Notes: generated by a model not told the origin, from the letters alone. DNA of 64,000 nucleotides from an uncultured Sphingomonadaceae bacterium (GCA_947493215.1 CANLQE010000001.1:2109404-2173403); one strand, 5' to 3'. Positions 10,355 through 22,121 are shown, numbered from the stretch's first letter. Made by a program: numbers and translations.

Positions 10355-11020
10355 ATGAAACGCGCGATTATCGAGTCTCGACCCTATTTACTGCTCAGCT
10401 TGCTGTTCGGGATCAGCTATTTCTTTGTAAAAGACAGCAATATACCGGGCATGTACCTGATGTTCTGGAAAGGGGCAGGCGTCGGTTTTCTGGCCGTTTA
10501 CGCCATGCGGCGCGCACATAATTTTGAGGGCAAGCTGATCGCTGCCGTTATGGCATTTGGCGCTTTGGGCGATATGTTGATCGAATTTGACCTCATGGCG
10601 GGGGCGGGGGCGTTTGTTGTCGGACATTGCATCGCGATTGCCCTCTATTGGCGGCATCGTCGGGCTCAGACGTCCTTTAGTCAGAAGGCCTTCGCCATTT
10701 TATTAGTGCCGATCACAATGTTCATTGCTTGGTCGCTGCCGTTTGACCGGTCAGAAGCGCTGGGCCTTGCGGTTTACAGCCTGTTTCTAGCGGTCATGGC
10801 GGCAATGGCCTGGACCAGCAGTTTTCCGCGTTATCGTGTCGGTATCGGCGCGCTGCTGTTCGTGATCTCTGATCTGTTCATATTTGCGCAAATGGGTTTT
10901 CTGGAAAACTCAATCATTCCAGGCTGGACGATTTGGCCTCTTTACTATGTTGGGCAGTTCCTGATTGTGACCGGCGTGGTGCGGACATTACGTAAAGAGA
11001 TGTCGATACCAAATCCTTGA
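10355..11020 (+). CDS. YhhN family integral membrane protein (lysoplasmalogenase-like)
   Basis: A 221-residue, mostly hydrophobic protein with about eight predicted membrane helices. The YhhN pattern is visible: [10 protein letters not shown] in the middle and ISDLFIFAQ near the C-terminus, each carrying acidic residues inside helices, followed by a final helix. Family members include lysoplasmalogenases that hydrolyse vinyl-ether lysophospholipids; the substrate here is not known. The gene sits between trmFO (divergent) and a TauD-like gene (convergent, 3 bases between stop codons). Confidence 0.8.
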   Translation: MKRAIIESRPYLLLSLLFGISYFFVKDSNIPGMYLMFWKGAGVGFLAVYAMRRAHNFEGKLIAAVMAFGALGDMLIEFDLMAGAGAFVVGHCIAIALYWRHRRAQTSFSQKAFAILLVPITMFIAWSLPFDRSEALGLAVYSLFLAVMAAMAWTSSFPRYRVGIGALLFVISDLFIFAQMGFLENSIIPGWTIWPLYYVGQFLIVTGVVRTLRKEMSIPNP

Positions 11021-11023
11021 ATA

Positions 11024-11863
11024 TCAGGCGCTGGCCGCAATTGTGGTCCGGTGCAGCAATCGGTCATGTCCTTCATAGCCGCCGGTGGCGCAGTGCAGCA
11101 CAGAACGGTTGTCCCACATTACCAACATGCCGGTTTCCCATTTGTGGCGATAGACGAATTGGTCGCGGCTTTGCCAAGCGTAAAGTTCCGTGAGTAGGGG
11201 CAGAGCTTCTGTCTGCGACATGTCCTCGAAACCGATGATATAGCCCATGCAGCTAAAAAGGCCGAGCTTACCGGTCTCAGGATGGGCGCGGATAAGGGGA
11301 TGTAATTGCGTTTCCCGCGCCGATTCATCGGGTCGGATGGCCATGCTGCGCCCTTCGTCCTTTTCGCCATAGGCACCATCGGGCGCATAAGCCATCTGGG
11401 CGCTATGAATAGCGATCTTGCCTTCAAATTTTTCACGCATGTCTGACGGCATGACGTCAAGCGCAGCATGTTGGTTAGAAAACAGAGTGTCGCCGCCCAT
11501 TGGAGGTATCGTGATGCCGCGCAAGCAAGTGCCGGCAGGAGGATGTTCCTGAAAGCTCCAGTCGCTATGCCAATTTTCAGCGAAAAGTGGTGATGTCTCA
11601 TCCGCATCGCGCCGGATCGCCGCTATATGCGTGCGGCCTTCAATCGGATCGAAGAACGGGTCGTGGCCAAAACCGCCAAACGACAGCGTGAAGCGCTCCA
11701 GATCGTCGTCAGAAATATCCTGTCCTGGAAATGCAAGCACGTGGTGTTCCAGCCAAGCCGCTCTGATTTCGGTAACCTGTTCTCCGCTTAATGGATGCGA
11801 TAAATCGATCCCGGTCACTGTGGCTCCACAAGCTTGTCCTGAGGGGGTAACAATAATCGACAT
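11024..11863 (-). CDS. TauD/TfdA family Fe(II)/2-oxoglutarate-dependent dioxygenase
   Basis: A 279-residue cupin-fold oxygenase. The iron facial triad is visible as H-x-D in NWHSDWSF (about residue 97) with the distal His in RLLHRTTI near the C-terminus. The 2-oxoglutarate-binding Arg is probably the one in this last motif, and MGGDTLFSN matches the family. Members hydroxylate taurine, 2,4-D or similar sulfonates and aryloxy acids; the substrate here is unknown because no transporter or sulfonate gene is nearby. Convergent with the YhhN gene. Confidence 0.88.
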   Translation of the reverse strand: MSIIVTPSGQACGATVTGIDLSHPLSGEQVTEIRAAWLEHHVLAFPGQDISDDDLERFTLSFGGFGHDPFFDPIEGRTHIAAIRRDADETSPLFAENWHSDWSFQEHPPAGTCLRGITIPPMGGDTLFSNQHAALDVMPSDMREKFEGKIAIHSAQMAYAPDGAYGEKDEGRSMAIRPDESARETQLHPLIRAHPETGKLGLFSCMGYIIGFEDMSQTEALPLLTELYAWQSRDQFVYRHKWETGMLVMWDNRSVLHCATGGYEGHDRLLHRTTIAASA

Positions 11864-11901
11864 AAAGCTATTCCTCTAAATACCAGATATGTTGGTGTTT
11901 T

Positions 11902-12434
11902 TCACCATGGTAAACCGCATAAGTCCAGTTTTCCGTTTAATATGGCTGGCTCGGCTAACGGTAACACCATTACGTTGCGGAATGCAAAGGGACCCGTTTT
12001 GCCGTGCTGTTCGACAAGCATTTCACCTTCAAACATCGTCCATCCGAGTTTGCTGTAGAATGCGACATTATGATCTTCACAAAATAACAACCCGAATGCG
12101 CACCGGTTTTCAGCCCGCAAAAGCTCCATAAGATAGAGCATGACCTGTTTGCCATAGCCTTTTCCCTGAAATTCGGGTTCGGTCATTACACCACCAATGC
12201 CAGCGACATGGACGGGTTGGCCGTCACGCAGTATCTGACGTTCATAGATTCCGGCCACCGCACGGATCGCATTATCAATATAGAGCAACACACGGCGCTC
12301 GGCATGCGCCCATTCTATCCCGTGCATCGGCGTATTTATGAGCTTTTCAGGCGGGTAAATTTTTTCCCGCATCGGCGCTATTTCAGGCCAGCTCAACGCG
12401 CCGTCTTTAACCAAAAAGACTGGCGCGCTGACGG

Positions 12435-12438
<4 letters not shown>
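11902..12438 (-). CDS. GNAT family N-acetyltransferase
   Basis: A 178-residue protein with the acetyl-CoA pyrophosphate loop pattern in VMTEPEFQGKGYGKQVM (R/Q-x-x-G-x-G/A type), preceded by the expected beta strand (VAGIGGVMTEP) and followed by FGLLFCEDHNVAFYSKLGW. The start ATG overlaps the gyrA stop by four bases (ATGA), so it is probably translated from the gyrA message. The acetyl acceptor is unknown. A pure shared-transcript coupling with gyrA need not mean shared function. Confidence 0.85.
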
Positions 12439-15182
<2,744 letters not shown>

Positions 15183-15288
15183 AAACGGGCCTTTTTCATA
15201 GGTTTTTTGGTTGCCGTTCTTCTAGGGCAGGCGGCAAGCAAAAGCCAGCTTTTCAGGCTCAATTTACATTAATAATCAGTCCTGGATT

Positions 15289-15993
15289 TCAGGGTTTGAT
15301 TTCTTCGCCATCCCACGCAAAAATCTTGCCGGTATCAACCGGTTTCAGGCCGTCGAGAACGTCGAGCAATTGCAGCGCGGCGCGTTCGGAATCAAACAGT
15401 TTTCCGGGCGGAACATTGCTCTGAAACGGCTTGCTGAGCCCGGTGTCTACTGTGCCGGGATGTAGGGCAACAATGATACTACGTTTATTCTTACGCGCCC
15501 ACTCGATCGAAAGGTTGCGAATAATCATGTTGAGCGCAGCCTTGGCCGCGCGATAGCCATACCATCCGCCAAGTCGATTATCCGAAATACTGCCGACCCG
15601 CGCCGACATGGCGGCAAATATTGTGACCTCATTTTTTGGCATCAGCGGCAGGAAATGCTTGGCGATCAGGGCAGGGCCAACGGCGTTGACCCGATAATTT
15701 TCCTGCATCCAGTCTGCATTTAGGTCGCTCATACTCTTCTCGGGCCCCTGCTGGCCATTGTGGAGCAACCCTGTGGCTACAAAGACCAGATTCGGTTTGA
15801 TGCCCTGGTCTTGAAGCCACTTAGCGGCCAGGGTGATGGAATCTTCTGATGACAGCTCCAGTTTGATCGGGCTTTTGGCGCCGCGGGACAGTCTGATGAT
15901 GCGGCTATATTGGTCTTCTTGCTCCAGCACATCCGCCATTGCGCCGCCTATGCCGCCGGAAGCGCCAATGATAACCGCAGTTTTGTTGCTCAT
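15289..15993 (-). CDS. Short-chain dehydrogenase/reductase (SDR) family oxidoreductase
   Basis: A 234-residue Rossmann-fold enzyme. The nucleotide motif is VIIGASGGIGGAM (about 7-19) and the catalytic Tyr-x-x-x-Lys is YRAAK, within GGWYGYRAAKAALNMI. The catalytic Ser context is AAMSARVGSISDN. The NAD(P) preference and substrate cannot be told. Its ATG overlaps the yaaA stop by four bases (ATGA), so the two form an operon; SDR genes of this kind often sit beside yaaA in sphingomonads, but no shared pathway is established. Confidence 0.88.
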   Translation of the reverse strand: MSNKTAVIIGASGGIGGAMADVLEQEDQYSRIIRLSRGAKSPIKLELSSEDSITLAAKWLQDQGIKPNLVFVATGLLHNGQQGPEKSMSDLNADWMQENYRVNAVGPALIAKHFLPLMPKNEVTIFAAMSARVGSISDNRLGGWYGYRAAKAALNMIIRNLSIEWARKNKRSIIVALHPGTVDTGLSKPFQSNVPPGKLFDSERAALQLLDVLDGLKPVDTGKIFAWDGEEIKP

Positions 15994-16748
15994 GAACGGA
16001 TAAAGCGCAGGCTATTCTCAGTGCTGCTTTCGGCGTCAAATTTATAGCCATCGCTGTCGAAGCCTTGCAGCGCTTCGGCATCTTGCAGATGATTTTCGCA
16101 GATATAGCGGGCCATCATGCCGCGAGCGCGCTTGGCTTCAAAGCTGATAAATTTTGGTCCATCGGGACCATCTTTGCGGAAATCGACTTCGATAATCCGG
16201 GCATTCAGCTTTTCGGTATGAGGTTTGACCGCCGCCCAATATTCATTGCTGGCCAGGTTGACGATGACCTGTTCATTCGTCTCTTTGAGATCGTTGGCCA
16301 GCTCGTTGGCTATTTTGTCTTTCCAGAAATCAGTCAGTTTCTTATATCGCGGAGCCCATCTGGTGCCCATTTCAAGGCGATGAGGGCGAATTGGATCGAA
16401 TGGGCGCAGCAGGCCATAGAGCCCCGATAATATCCGCAAATGGCTTTGTGCGAAATTCAATCCTTCTTTGCTCAAGCTCTTGGCTTCAAAGCCAGTATAG
16501 ACATCGCCGCTATAGGCAAAAATCGCCGCTCGTTCGGGTTGATCGAAAAACCGGCCATAGCGCCCGTGGTTGAGGTCAATCAGATTGTCTGAAACCGGCA
16601 TGATCGATTTCAGCTTTTTTTTCGATAGATTGGAAATCGCTCCTGCCAAACGCGACGTTTCTTCCTGAAAACGACTATCTGTTAGCTTATGGCCGGGAAG
16701 GGGACTGTCAAAATCAAGCGACTTGGCGGGAGAAATAATAGCAATCAC
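15990..16748 (-). CDS. yaaA: Peroxide stress protein YaaA (DUF328/UPF0246)
   Basis: A 252-residue cytoplasmic protein of the YaaA family. Recognisable segments are IISPAKSLDFD at the N-terminus, GDVYTGFEAKSLS, LSGLYGLLRPFD and the late FISFEAKRARGMMARYI. In E. coli YaaA lowers intracellular iron during peroxide stress and binds DNA. It is first in a two-gene operon with an SDR gene. It is divergent from the secreted repeat protein gene, with 218 bp between them. Confidence 0.93.
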   Translation of the reverse strand: MIAIISPAKSLDFDSPLPGHKLTDSRFQEETSRLAGAISNLSKKKLKSIMPVSDNLIDLNHGRYGRFFDQPERAAIFAYSGDVYTGFEAKSLSKEGLNFAQSHLRILSGLYGLLRPFDPIRPHRLEMGTRWAPRYKKLTDFWKDKIANELANDLKETNEQVIVNLASNEYWAAVKPHTEKLNARIIEVDFRKDGPDGPKFISFEAKRARGMMARYICENHLQDAEALQGFDSDGYKFDAESSTENSLRFIRS

Positions 16749-16872
16749 GTTAAACTGACCTCATGGCTTCAGGAATTTACACCTTTATACAATTTATTGA
16801 CGCTGCACTGCGGCTTGAGACATCTCTGTTCAACCACTATTCAGCGGATTCACTATATAAAAGCATGTGAAA

Positions 16873-16890
16873 CTTGGTAATAATGCCAAG
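16873..16890. promoter_or_regulatory. Short inverted repeat upstream of the secreted repeat protein gene
   Basis: CTTGG-taataatg-CCAAG is a 5-bp dyad with an AT-rich 8-base centre, 76 bases before the ATG at 16967. It lies in the 218-bp gap between yaaA and the repeat protein gene. It could be an operator half-site pair or a weak 5' leader hairpin. The gap otherwise shows only an AT-rich stretch (TATAAA near 16855). Confidence 0.2.
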
Positions 16891-16966
16891 ACAGTTTATG
16901 GTGCAACCATATTCGGGCCATCAACGATGGTCGGGTAACCACAAAGTTTTTATTCGGAGGAATTTT

Positions 16967-18265
16967 ATGCGTTTTCTATCTCATTTTTCTATGGCTGTTG
17001 CTCTAGCGGCCGCTGGGACATTAGCTGTTTCGGCCGTGCCGCAGGAAGCGCAAGCTCAGAAAAAGAAAAAAGATAAAGCTGCCAAAATTAAAATGAGCGA
17101 CGAGATCAAACCCAAAGTAGCTGCTATTCAGACAGCGATGGCGAGTGAGACTCCTGCGACAGCAAAGCCTCTTGTTGAATCACTGTTGGCGGAACCGTTG
17201 ACCGGAGACGATCAATTTGTCGCGGGGCAATTGGCGATCCAACTTGGTTCAACCTTGAAAGACATCGGCCTTCAAGAAAAAGGCATTAATGCTTCGCTTG
17301 CCAGCGGAAAAACTTCTGCGGAGCAGCAGCCATCGTTCTTGTTCTTCTCAGGCAACTTCGCTTACGGCGCGGGACGCTATCCTGAAGCTGTGCAAAAATT
17401 GCAGCAGGCATATGACGCGGGTTACACACAGAACAACGTCGCAGCTCTGATTGCGGAAGCTAATTTCAAGCAGAATAAATTTGCTGAGGGCTTGGCAGCG
17501 CTGGAGCGCGCGATTGCAGCGGAACAATCCACAGCTGGTAAAGCACCAGAAGATTGGTACCGCCGCGGCGCAGGTATTGCGATGAAAAATAATACAAATG
17601 GGGCTGCTGGAAAGTGGACCTATAAATTGGTGGAAGCTTATCCCACGGGCGAAAACTGGCGTGCTGCTTTGTCAGTTTATCGCGACTCAGCTACTCCAAA
17701 GCTCTCAAATCAAGAAAATCTTGAACTGATGCGTCTGATGCGAAAAGCCGACGCGATGGAAAGCGAGCGGGATTATTTCGAATATGCTGACGCCGCCGAT
17801 CCACGCAGATTGCCCGGTGAAGTTGTGTCTTTGTTGGAAGAAGGCCTTGCAAAGGGCGATGTGCCGTCTTCAAGCTCCTATGTTAAAGAGACATTGGCGG
17901 CCGCGCGAAGTTCTGTTGCCGCCGATAAAGCAAGCTTGGCTGCTTCTGAACGGGACGCCAATCGCTCTGCCAACGGCAAAATCGCCCTTGCTACGGCGGA
18001 TGCTCTGCTGGGCTATGCAGATTATAGCAAAGCCGCATCGCTTTATCAGACAGCAATCACCAAAGGTAATGTCGACGTAGCGCGCGCGCAGATTGGTCTT
18101 GGTATTGCCAATGTCGGCCAGAGCAATTGGAATGGCGCAAAACAAGCGTTTTCAAGCGTTACCGGTACCCGTAAGGACATTGCCAATTTCTGGTCACTGT
18201 GGATTGATCAGCAAGCTGCTGGAACAGCTGCCGAAGTACCCGCTCCCGCTCCAACGGCTAGCTAA
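16967..18265 (+). CDS. Exported tetratricopeptide-like repeat protein of unknown function
   Basis: A 432-residue protein with a signal peptide (MRFLSHFSMAVALAAAGTLA..., cleavage after EAQA at about residue 29) and then a strongly basic patch (QKKKKDKAAK). The rest is helical and Ala/Leu/Gln-rich with TPR-like stretches (FFSGNFAYGAGRYPEAVQKLQQAYDAG is one, near residue 125). The ATG at 16967 has an excellent ribosome site (CGGAGGA), so upstream in-frame starts from 16874 are rejected. A strong intrinsic terminator follows. The good ribosome site and own terminator suggest high expression. Role unknown; a periplasmic scaffold is plausible. Confidence 0.8.
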   Translation: MRFLSHFSMAVALAAAGTLAVSAVPQEAQAQKKKKDKAAKIKMSDEIKPKVAAIQTAMASETPATAKPLVESLLAEPLTGDDQFVAGQLAIQLGSTLKDIGLQEKGINASLASGKTSAEQQPSFLFFSGNFAYGAGRYPEAVQKLQQAYDAGYTQNNVAALIAEANFKQNKFAEGLAALERAIAAEQSTAGKAPEDWYRRGAGIAMKNNTNGAAGKWTYKLVEAYPTGENWRAALSVYRDSATPKLSNQENLELMRLMRKADAMESERDYFEYADAADPRRLPGEVVSLLEEGLAKGDVPSSSSYVKETLAAARSSVAADKASLAASERDANRSANGKIALATADALLGYADYSKAASLYQTAITKGNVDVARAQIGLGIANVGQSNWNGAKQAFSSVTGTRKDIANFWSLWIDQQAAGTAAEVPAPAPTAS

Positions 18266-18284
18266 ACTTCGCTTTCGAATTGAG

Positions 18285-18312
18285 AAAAAGGGCGCTTCCG
18301 GCGCCCTTTTTT
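18285..18312. terminator. Intrinsic terminator, probably bidirectional
   Basis: An 11-bp perfect stem (AAAAAGGGCGC / GCGCCCTTTTT) with loop TTCCG starts 19 bases after the repeat protein stop. Because A and T tracts flank the GC stem symmetrically, it can also end transcription of the convergent Lrp/AsnC gene. Confidence 0.9.
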
Positions 18313-18329
18313 ATGGCGGAGTGCCAAGA

Positions 18330-18803
18330 CTATTTTTCGATCGGCACACCGGGCAGGTTTTTGGCCGATCTAATCGTCAGCGAAGTTTTAACGCTGGCTA
18401 CATTAGGAGCAGCCGTTAATTTGCTGGTCAAGAAGCTTTGGAATTCCTGCAGGTCTTTCGCAACGACTTTCAGCATGAAATCAATTTCGCCATTGAGCAT
18501 ATAGCATTCCCGTACTTCGGGAAGCTGTTCAACATGCTCCTCGAAGGCTTTGAGGTCCGATTCTGCCTGACTTTTAAGACTAACCATTGCGAACACCGTG
18601 ATAGTGAAACCCATTTTCGTGGGATCGATTGCAGCATGATATGCTGTTATGATCCCATTGTCTTCCAGCGCCCGCATCCGCCGTAAACAGGGCGGGGCGG
18701 TCAGTCCGACGCTGTTGGCCAGCTCGACATTGGTCACACGCCCCTCACTCTGGAGTCGCTCCAGAATCTGTAGGTCAATTTCATCCAAATTTATATCGGG
18801 CAT
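18330..18803 (-). CDS. Lrp/AsnC family transcriptional regulator
   Basis: A 157-residue regulator. The N-terminal winged helix-turn-helix (about 7-55) includes LDEIDLQILERLQSEGR and SVGLTAPPCLRRMRALEDNG, classic for Lrp/AsnC. The C-terminal RAM/AsnC ligand domain follows (FTITVFAMVSLKSQAESDL; VRECYMLNGEIDFML). Family members bind amino acids and form octamers. The divergent neighbour is a histidine kinase gene across a 51-177 bp AT-rich gap that could be autoregulated. The ligand and targets are unknown. Confidence 0.92.
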   Translation of the reverse strand: MPDINLDEIDLQILERLQSEGRVTNVELANSVGLTAPPCLRRMRALEDNGIITAYHAAIDPTKMGFTITVFAMVSLKSQAESDLKAFEEHVEQLPEVRECYMLNGEIDFMLKVVAKDLQEFQSFLTSKLTAAPNVASVKTSLTIRSAKNLPGVPIEK

Positions 18804-18839
18804 GGCTTTGCAATTTCCGTTCGCGAATCAATATCTTCT

Positions 18840-18845
18840 TATAAT
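18840..18845 (+). promoter_or_regulatory. Candidate -10 element for the histidine kinase gene
   Basis: A consensus TATAAT lies in an AT-rich block between the divergent lrp-like and kinase genes; the matching -35 is weak. Initiation here would start transcription at about 18852, only a few bases before the in-frame GTG at 18855, which argues for the downstream TTG start at 18981. Confidence 0.3.
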
Positions 18846-18980
18846 ATAATTAGCGTGCCAAGCAACAGCTGCTCACTTGTCCCACATTGTGACGAGAGAT
18901 ATTCAGGGCTTACTGTCTCTGGCTATTGGGGTTATCAACTTATTAACAAACATATCGAAACTCTTCTTACCGGAACAATT

Positions 18981-20675
18981 TTGCGCTACGATGATCGCCT
19001 GAAAACAGTGCTTAGAGGCCCCTTGCCAGAGGGTAGTGCTGCTGCATTGCAATGGCGCCAGGTTGCTGATCTTATGGCGCAAAAGCCAGGGCGTCTGGTG
19101 AATGACGATGTGCAATCCGGGCTTACCCGATTACGTGACTTACATGACCATGTTGAGGAAGCGGATCGAATTGCAGCGGTACAGGCGTTAAACGGCCGCC
19201 TAAGGTCCGCGCCGCTGCTTGTATATCTTTGCGCGGACAATGACCGGGTTTGTGATGCCGCCATTCTAGCAGCAGATTTGCCGGACGAAGAGTGGGTTGA
19301 TGTCATCCCGCAATTGTCACAACGCGGCTGTAACAGTTTGCGAGATCGGTCAGATTTGGGGGCGCTGACCAGAGAGCAGCTAAATCAGGCGATGTGGGGC
19401 GGCACAGACCTTCCCAAACCCATGGTCTCGGCCAATGATGATAGTGCGGAAGATCCACTAGAAACTGCCAATGATGCGGCGGAAGTTGATTTGCCCGAAC
19501 CGGAAACGAGTGATACGTCGCAAATCAGCACCTTAGTTGCGAAAATCGCAGATTATCAACGCAATCGCGAAGCGAAAATAGACCAGTCGTCGATAAGTGA
19601 TCTGGAGCACCGGAGCTATTTTGTCGAAACGATTGATGCGATTAATTTCGAAACGGACGATAGCGGTACAATTATTTGGGCAGAAGGCCCGCCGAAAGGC
19701 GCGATTGTTGGTGTGACCATAGCGGAACCAACCTTCGATGATGGGCCCGGTCCCGATGCTTATGGTGCAGCAGCCTTTCGCCAGAGAATGCCGCTTGAAA
19801 ATGCGCGGATGCGCCTATGTGGGGCACCAATTGTCTCAGGGGATTGGCGTATGTCTGCAATCCCTTATTTTGGCGAAGAGACTGGTCGTTTTAAAGGCTA
19901 TCGTGGTGTCATGCGGCGTCCCAACGCCGCAGAAGACGCGGGGCACAATAATCTTGATGTGGAACGCCGGGAACAGCTGCAGCAGCTTATCCATGAACTG
20001 CGGACGCCGCTCAATGCTATTATTGGGTTTAGCGAGATTATCGAACAGCAGCTTTTTGGACCTGCATCGTTTGAATATCGGAATCTTTCTCGCAATATCA
20101 TGGATGAAGCGCAACGATTGCTGACGGGGTTCGAGGATTTGGACATTGCAGCGAAGATTGACGCTGGCCAAATGGAAAGCCAATCCGGGTTGACTGAACC
20201 CGATTGGTTGATGGAACGGCTTGCGGAACGTTTGCAGAGTTTGACGGAAAGCAAGTCGGTTGATCTGCACATGACCAAAGCCGAACCCGTCCGCCCTTTT
20301 GCATTGGATAGCGAATCGGTCGAACGCATATTCGCGCGGCTATTGTCGGCGGCAATCATCGCTTGTGAAAATGGCGAAAAACTAAAAGCGGATTTACGGA
20401 CCCGGATCGGATCACAACCGGTTAATTATTTCAGCCTGTCCCGACCTTCGCGTATTCAGGGTATTTCGGAAGAGCAACTGCTTGATCCTTCCCATGGAAT
20501 CGAAGGGGAAGCCAGTGATGCACCGTTGTTAGGGCTTGGGTTTTCGCTTCGTTTGGTGCGGAACTTGGCGAAATCAGCCAATGGAACACTCACCATCTCG
20601 AACGATAGGATTGGCTTGACCCTGCCAGCAGCCGCGACTAGCGAAATTGGTATTAGAGAAACGGAATTCGAATAG
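18981..20675 (+). CDS. Sensor histidine kinase with degenerate ATPase domain
   Basis: About 564 residues, soluble, no clear membrane helix. A poorly characterised N-terminal half (acidic linker about 150-190) leads to a PAS-like region and then HisKA with H-box HELRTPLNAIIGFSE (His about 338). The C-terminal HATPase region ends in LGLGFSLRLVRNLAKSANGTL (a G2-like box), but the N-box asparagine pattern and the DxGxG G1 box are not recognisable. Whether it phosphorylates is doubtful. Start uncertain: TTG 18981 (with CCGGA upstream) was preferred over GTG 18855. The polysaccharide deacetylase-like gene follows 38 bases later. Confidence 0.75.
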   Translation: MRYDDRLKTVLRGPLPEGSAAALQWRQVADLMAQKPGRLVNDDVQSGLTRLRDLHDHVEEADRIAAVQALNGRLRSAPLLVYLCADNDRVCDAAILAADLPDEEWVDVIPQLSQRGCNSLRDRSDLGALTREQLNQAMWGGTDLPKPMVSANDDSAEDPLETANDAAEVDLPEPETSDTSQISTLVAKIADYQRNREAKIDQSSISDLEHRSYFVETIDAINFETDDSGTIIWAEGPPKGAIVGVTIAEPTFDDGPGPDAYGAAAFRQRMPLENARMRLCGAPIVSGDWRMSAIPYFGEETGRFKGYRGVMRRPNAAEDAGHNNLDVERREQLQQLIHELRTPLNAIIGFSEIIEQQLFGPASFEYRNLSRNIMDEAQRLLTGFEDLDIAAKIDAGQMESQSGLTEPDWLMERLAERLQSLTESKSVDLHMTKAEPVRPFALDSESVERIFARLLSAAIIACENGEKLKADLRTRIGSQPVNYFSLSRPSRIQGISEEQLLDPSHGIEGEASDAPLLGLGFSLRLVRNLAKSANGTLTISNDRIGLTLPAAATSEIGIRETEFE

Positions 20676-20713
20676 TTGAACGAAGCAGGTGCGATCGAGT
20701 AAAAGGGCCCGCG

Positions 20714-21730
20714 ATGTTTTCAAAGGTGAAACAAGCCTCTGACAATTTTGACAAAGACAGCCACGTTCAGCTGCCTGCTGATTTTGGTCGTCGTTTTCTT
20801 ATCAGTATCGACACGGAAGAAGAGTTTGATTGGGACGGCCCTTTTAAACGATCAGGTCATACCAATGTTTCAGTTGGAAAACTCCTGCGATTTCAAAGTT
20901 TTGTCGAAAAATATGCTATCAAACCGACCTATTTTATCGATTATTCGATCATCGAAGATGATGAGGCCGCGGCGTTTTTGAAATCGGTAGTGTCCAAAGA
21001 CTCAGCGTCCGTAGGCGTTCACTTACATCCATGGATTAATCCGCCTTTTGAAGAAGAGATTAATCCGTATAATAGCTTTGCCGGTAACCTCCCCAAAGAA
21101 CTGGAGGAGGCGAAGATTGTCGCGCTGACCGGAGCGATAGAGGCTAAGCTTGCAATGCGGCCGATAATCTATCGGGCAGGGCGCTATGGTGTGGGGCCCA
21201 ATAGCATCGAAATTCTCAAGAAGCATGGCTTTTCCATTGATAGCAGCGTGCGCTCTCGCTTTGACTATAGTGATCAATCAGGCCCGAACTTTGCCCATAT
21301 TGGTCCGGAACCGTTTTGGCTTGATGGCTCGCAAGATCTTGTGGAATTGCCACTAACTACTGTTTTTTCAGGGCTTTTACGGAAACAGGCTGATCTGATA
21401 TCACCTTTGTTCAATCGATCAAAAGCCGCGAGCGGCCTGTTGTCAAAGTCGGGGATGTTGGAACGAATCCCGCTAACGCCCGAGGGTGTTTCGGCACGGG
21501 AGGCGAAAGAAGCCATTGATATAGCCTTTGATGATCAGCTTAAATTGCTGGTATTCTCCTTTCACTCGCCATCTCTTTCCGTGGGACATACACCTTACGT
21601 GCAATCCAGCTCCGACTTGGATCAGTTTTATGATTGGTGGCGAGAGGTTATTGATCATTTGTTGGAGCGTGAAGCATCGCCAATCAGCGTTGACGAATTG
21701 ATCGCGGCGACAGGGTTAAACGGCAAATAA
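20714..21730 (+). CDS. Polysaccharide deacetylase-like protein (WalW type)
   Basis: A 338-residue protein with features of the NodB/carbohydrate esterase 4 fold: an early acidic motif ISIDTEEEFDWDGP (about 30-43), the metal-type His pair in GVHLHPWINPP, then YRAGRYG and a late FSFHSPSLS. It resembles WalW-type proteins linked to exopolysaccharide gene clusters. No signal peptide is seen. It is co-oriented with and close behind the histidine kinase gene, suggesting a shared transcript. No other polysaccharide gene is nearby, so the substrate is open. Confidence 0.78.
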   Translation: MFSKVKQASDNFDKDSHVQLPADFGRRFLISIDTEEEFDWDGPFKRSGHTNVSVGKLLRFQSFVEKYAIKPTYFIDYSIIEDDEAAAFLKSVVSKDSASVGVHLHPWINPPFEEEINPYNSFAGNLPKELEEAKIVALTGAIEAKLAMRPIIYRAGRYGVGPNSIEILKKHGFSIDSSVRSRFDYSDQSGPNFAHIGPEPFWLDGSQDLVELPLTTVFSGLLRKQADLISPLFNRSKAASGLLSKSGMLERIPLTPEGVSAREAKEAIDIAFDDQLKLLVFSFHSPSLSVGHTPYVQSSSDLDQFYDWWREVIDHLLEREASPISVDELIAATGLNGK

Positions 21731-21859
21731 TTCTTCCGAGTTTCTGCTGCGATTTGGCCATAAACAATTATTTCGTTTAGCTGCTTGCCAAATCGACTGT
21801 GCATCCGCTATCGGAGCGAACCTTGAGGAGCCGAATTTCATAGAAATACGGTTGTTCTG

Positions 21860-21936
21860 GGGCCTGTAGCTCAGTTGGTTAGAGCTGGCCGCTCATAACG
21901 GCTAGGTCGGGGGTTCGAATCCCTCCGGGCCCACCA
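21860..21936 (+). tRNA. tRNA-Ile2 (anticodon CAU, lysidine type)
   Basis: A 77-base cloverleaf with encoded CCA. Acceptor GGGCCTG pairs with CGGGCCC, the anticodon loop is CTCATAA, and the T loop is TTCGAAT. CAU could be Met, but the acceptor is that of alphaproteobacterial isoleucine tRNAs, the discriminator is A73, and pairs C4-G69 and C5-G68, known TilS recognition elements, are present. So Ile2 with a lysidine-modified wobble base, reading AUA, is preferred. Confidence 0.8.
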
Positions 21937-21941
21937 ACCTC

Positions 21942-21975
21942 TCGTAAAGTGAGGCGACATGTCGTCCTTTTTACG
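21942..21975. terminator. Hairpin with T-run after tRNA-Ile2
   Basis: TCGTAAA pairs with TTTACGA, enclosing a second stem built on AGGCGACATGTCG-T-CCT and ending in five T. It begins six bases after the tRNA CCA. It may terminate or process the tRNA-Ile2 transcript; the T-run lies partly within the outer stem, so strength is uncertain. Confidence 0.35.
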
Positions 21976-22041
21976 ATAGGATAAAGTTTGACGTAAAAAC
22001 TCTTTGCTTTTCCCTAAATGACAGCTAGGGGAAGCGCGCGT

Positions 22042-22121
<80 letters not shown>

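Noticed and set aside
18855-18980. Longer histidine kinase start at GTG 18855
   Set aside because: No ribosome site, and a TATAAT at 18840 would place the transcript start almost on it; still possible.
21860-21936. Elongator tRNA-Met
   Set aside because: The CAU anticodon allows it, but the acceptor sequence, A73 and C4-G69/C5-G68 favour the lysidine-modified tRNA-Ile2.
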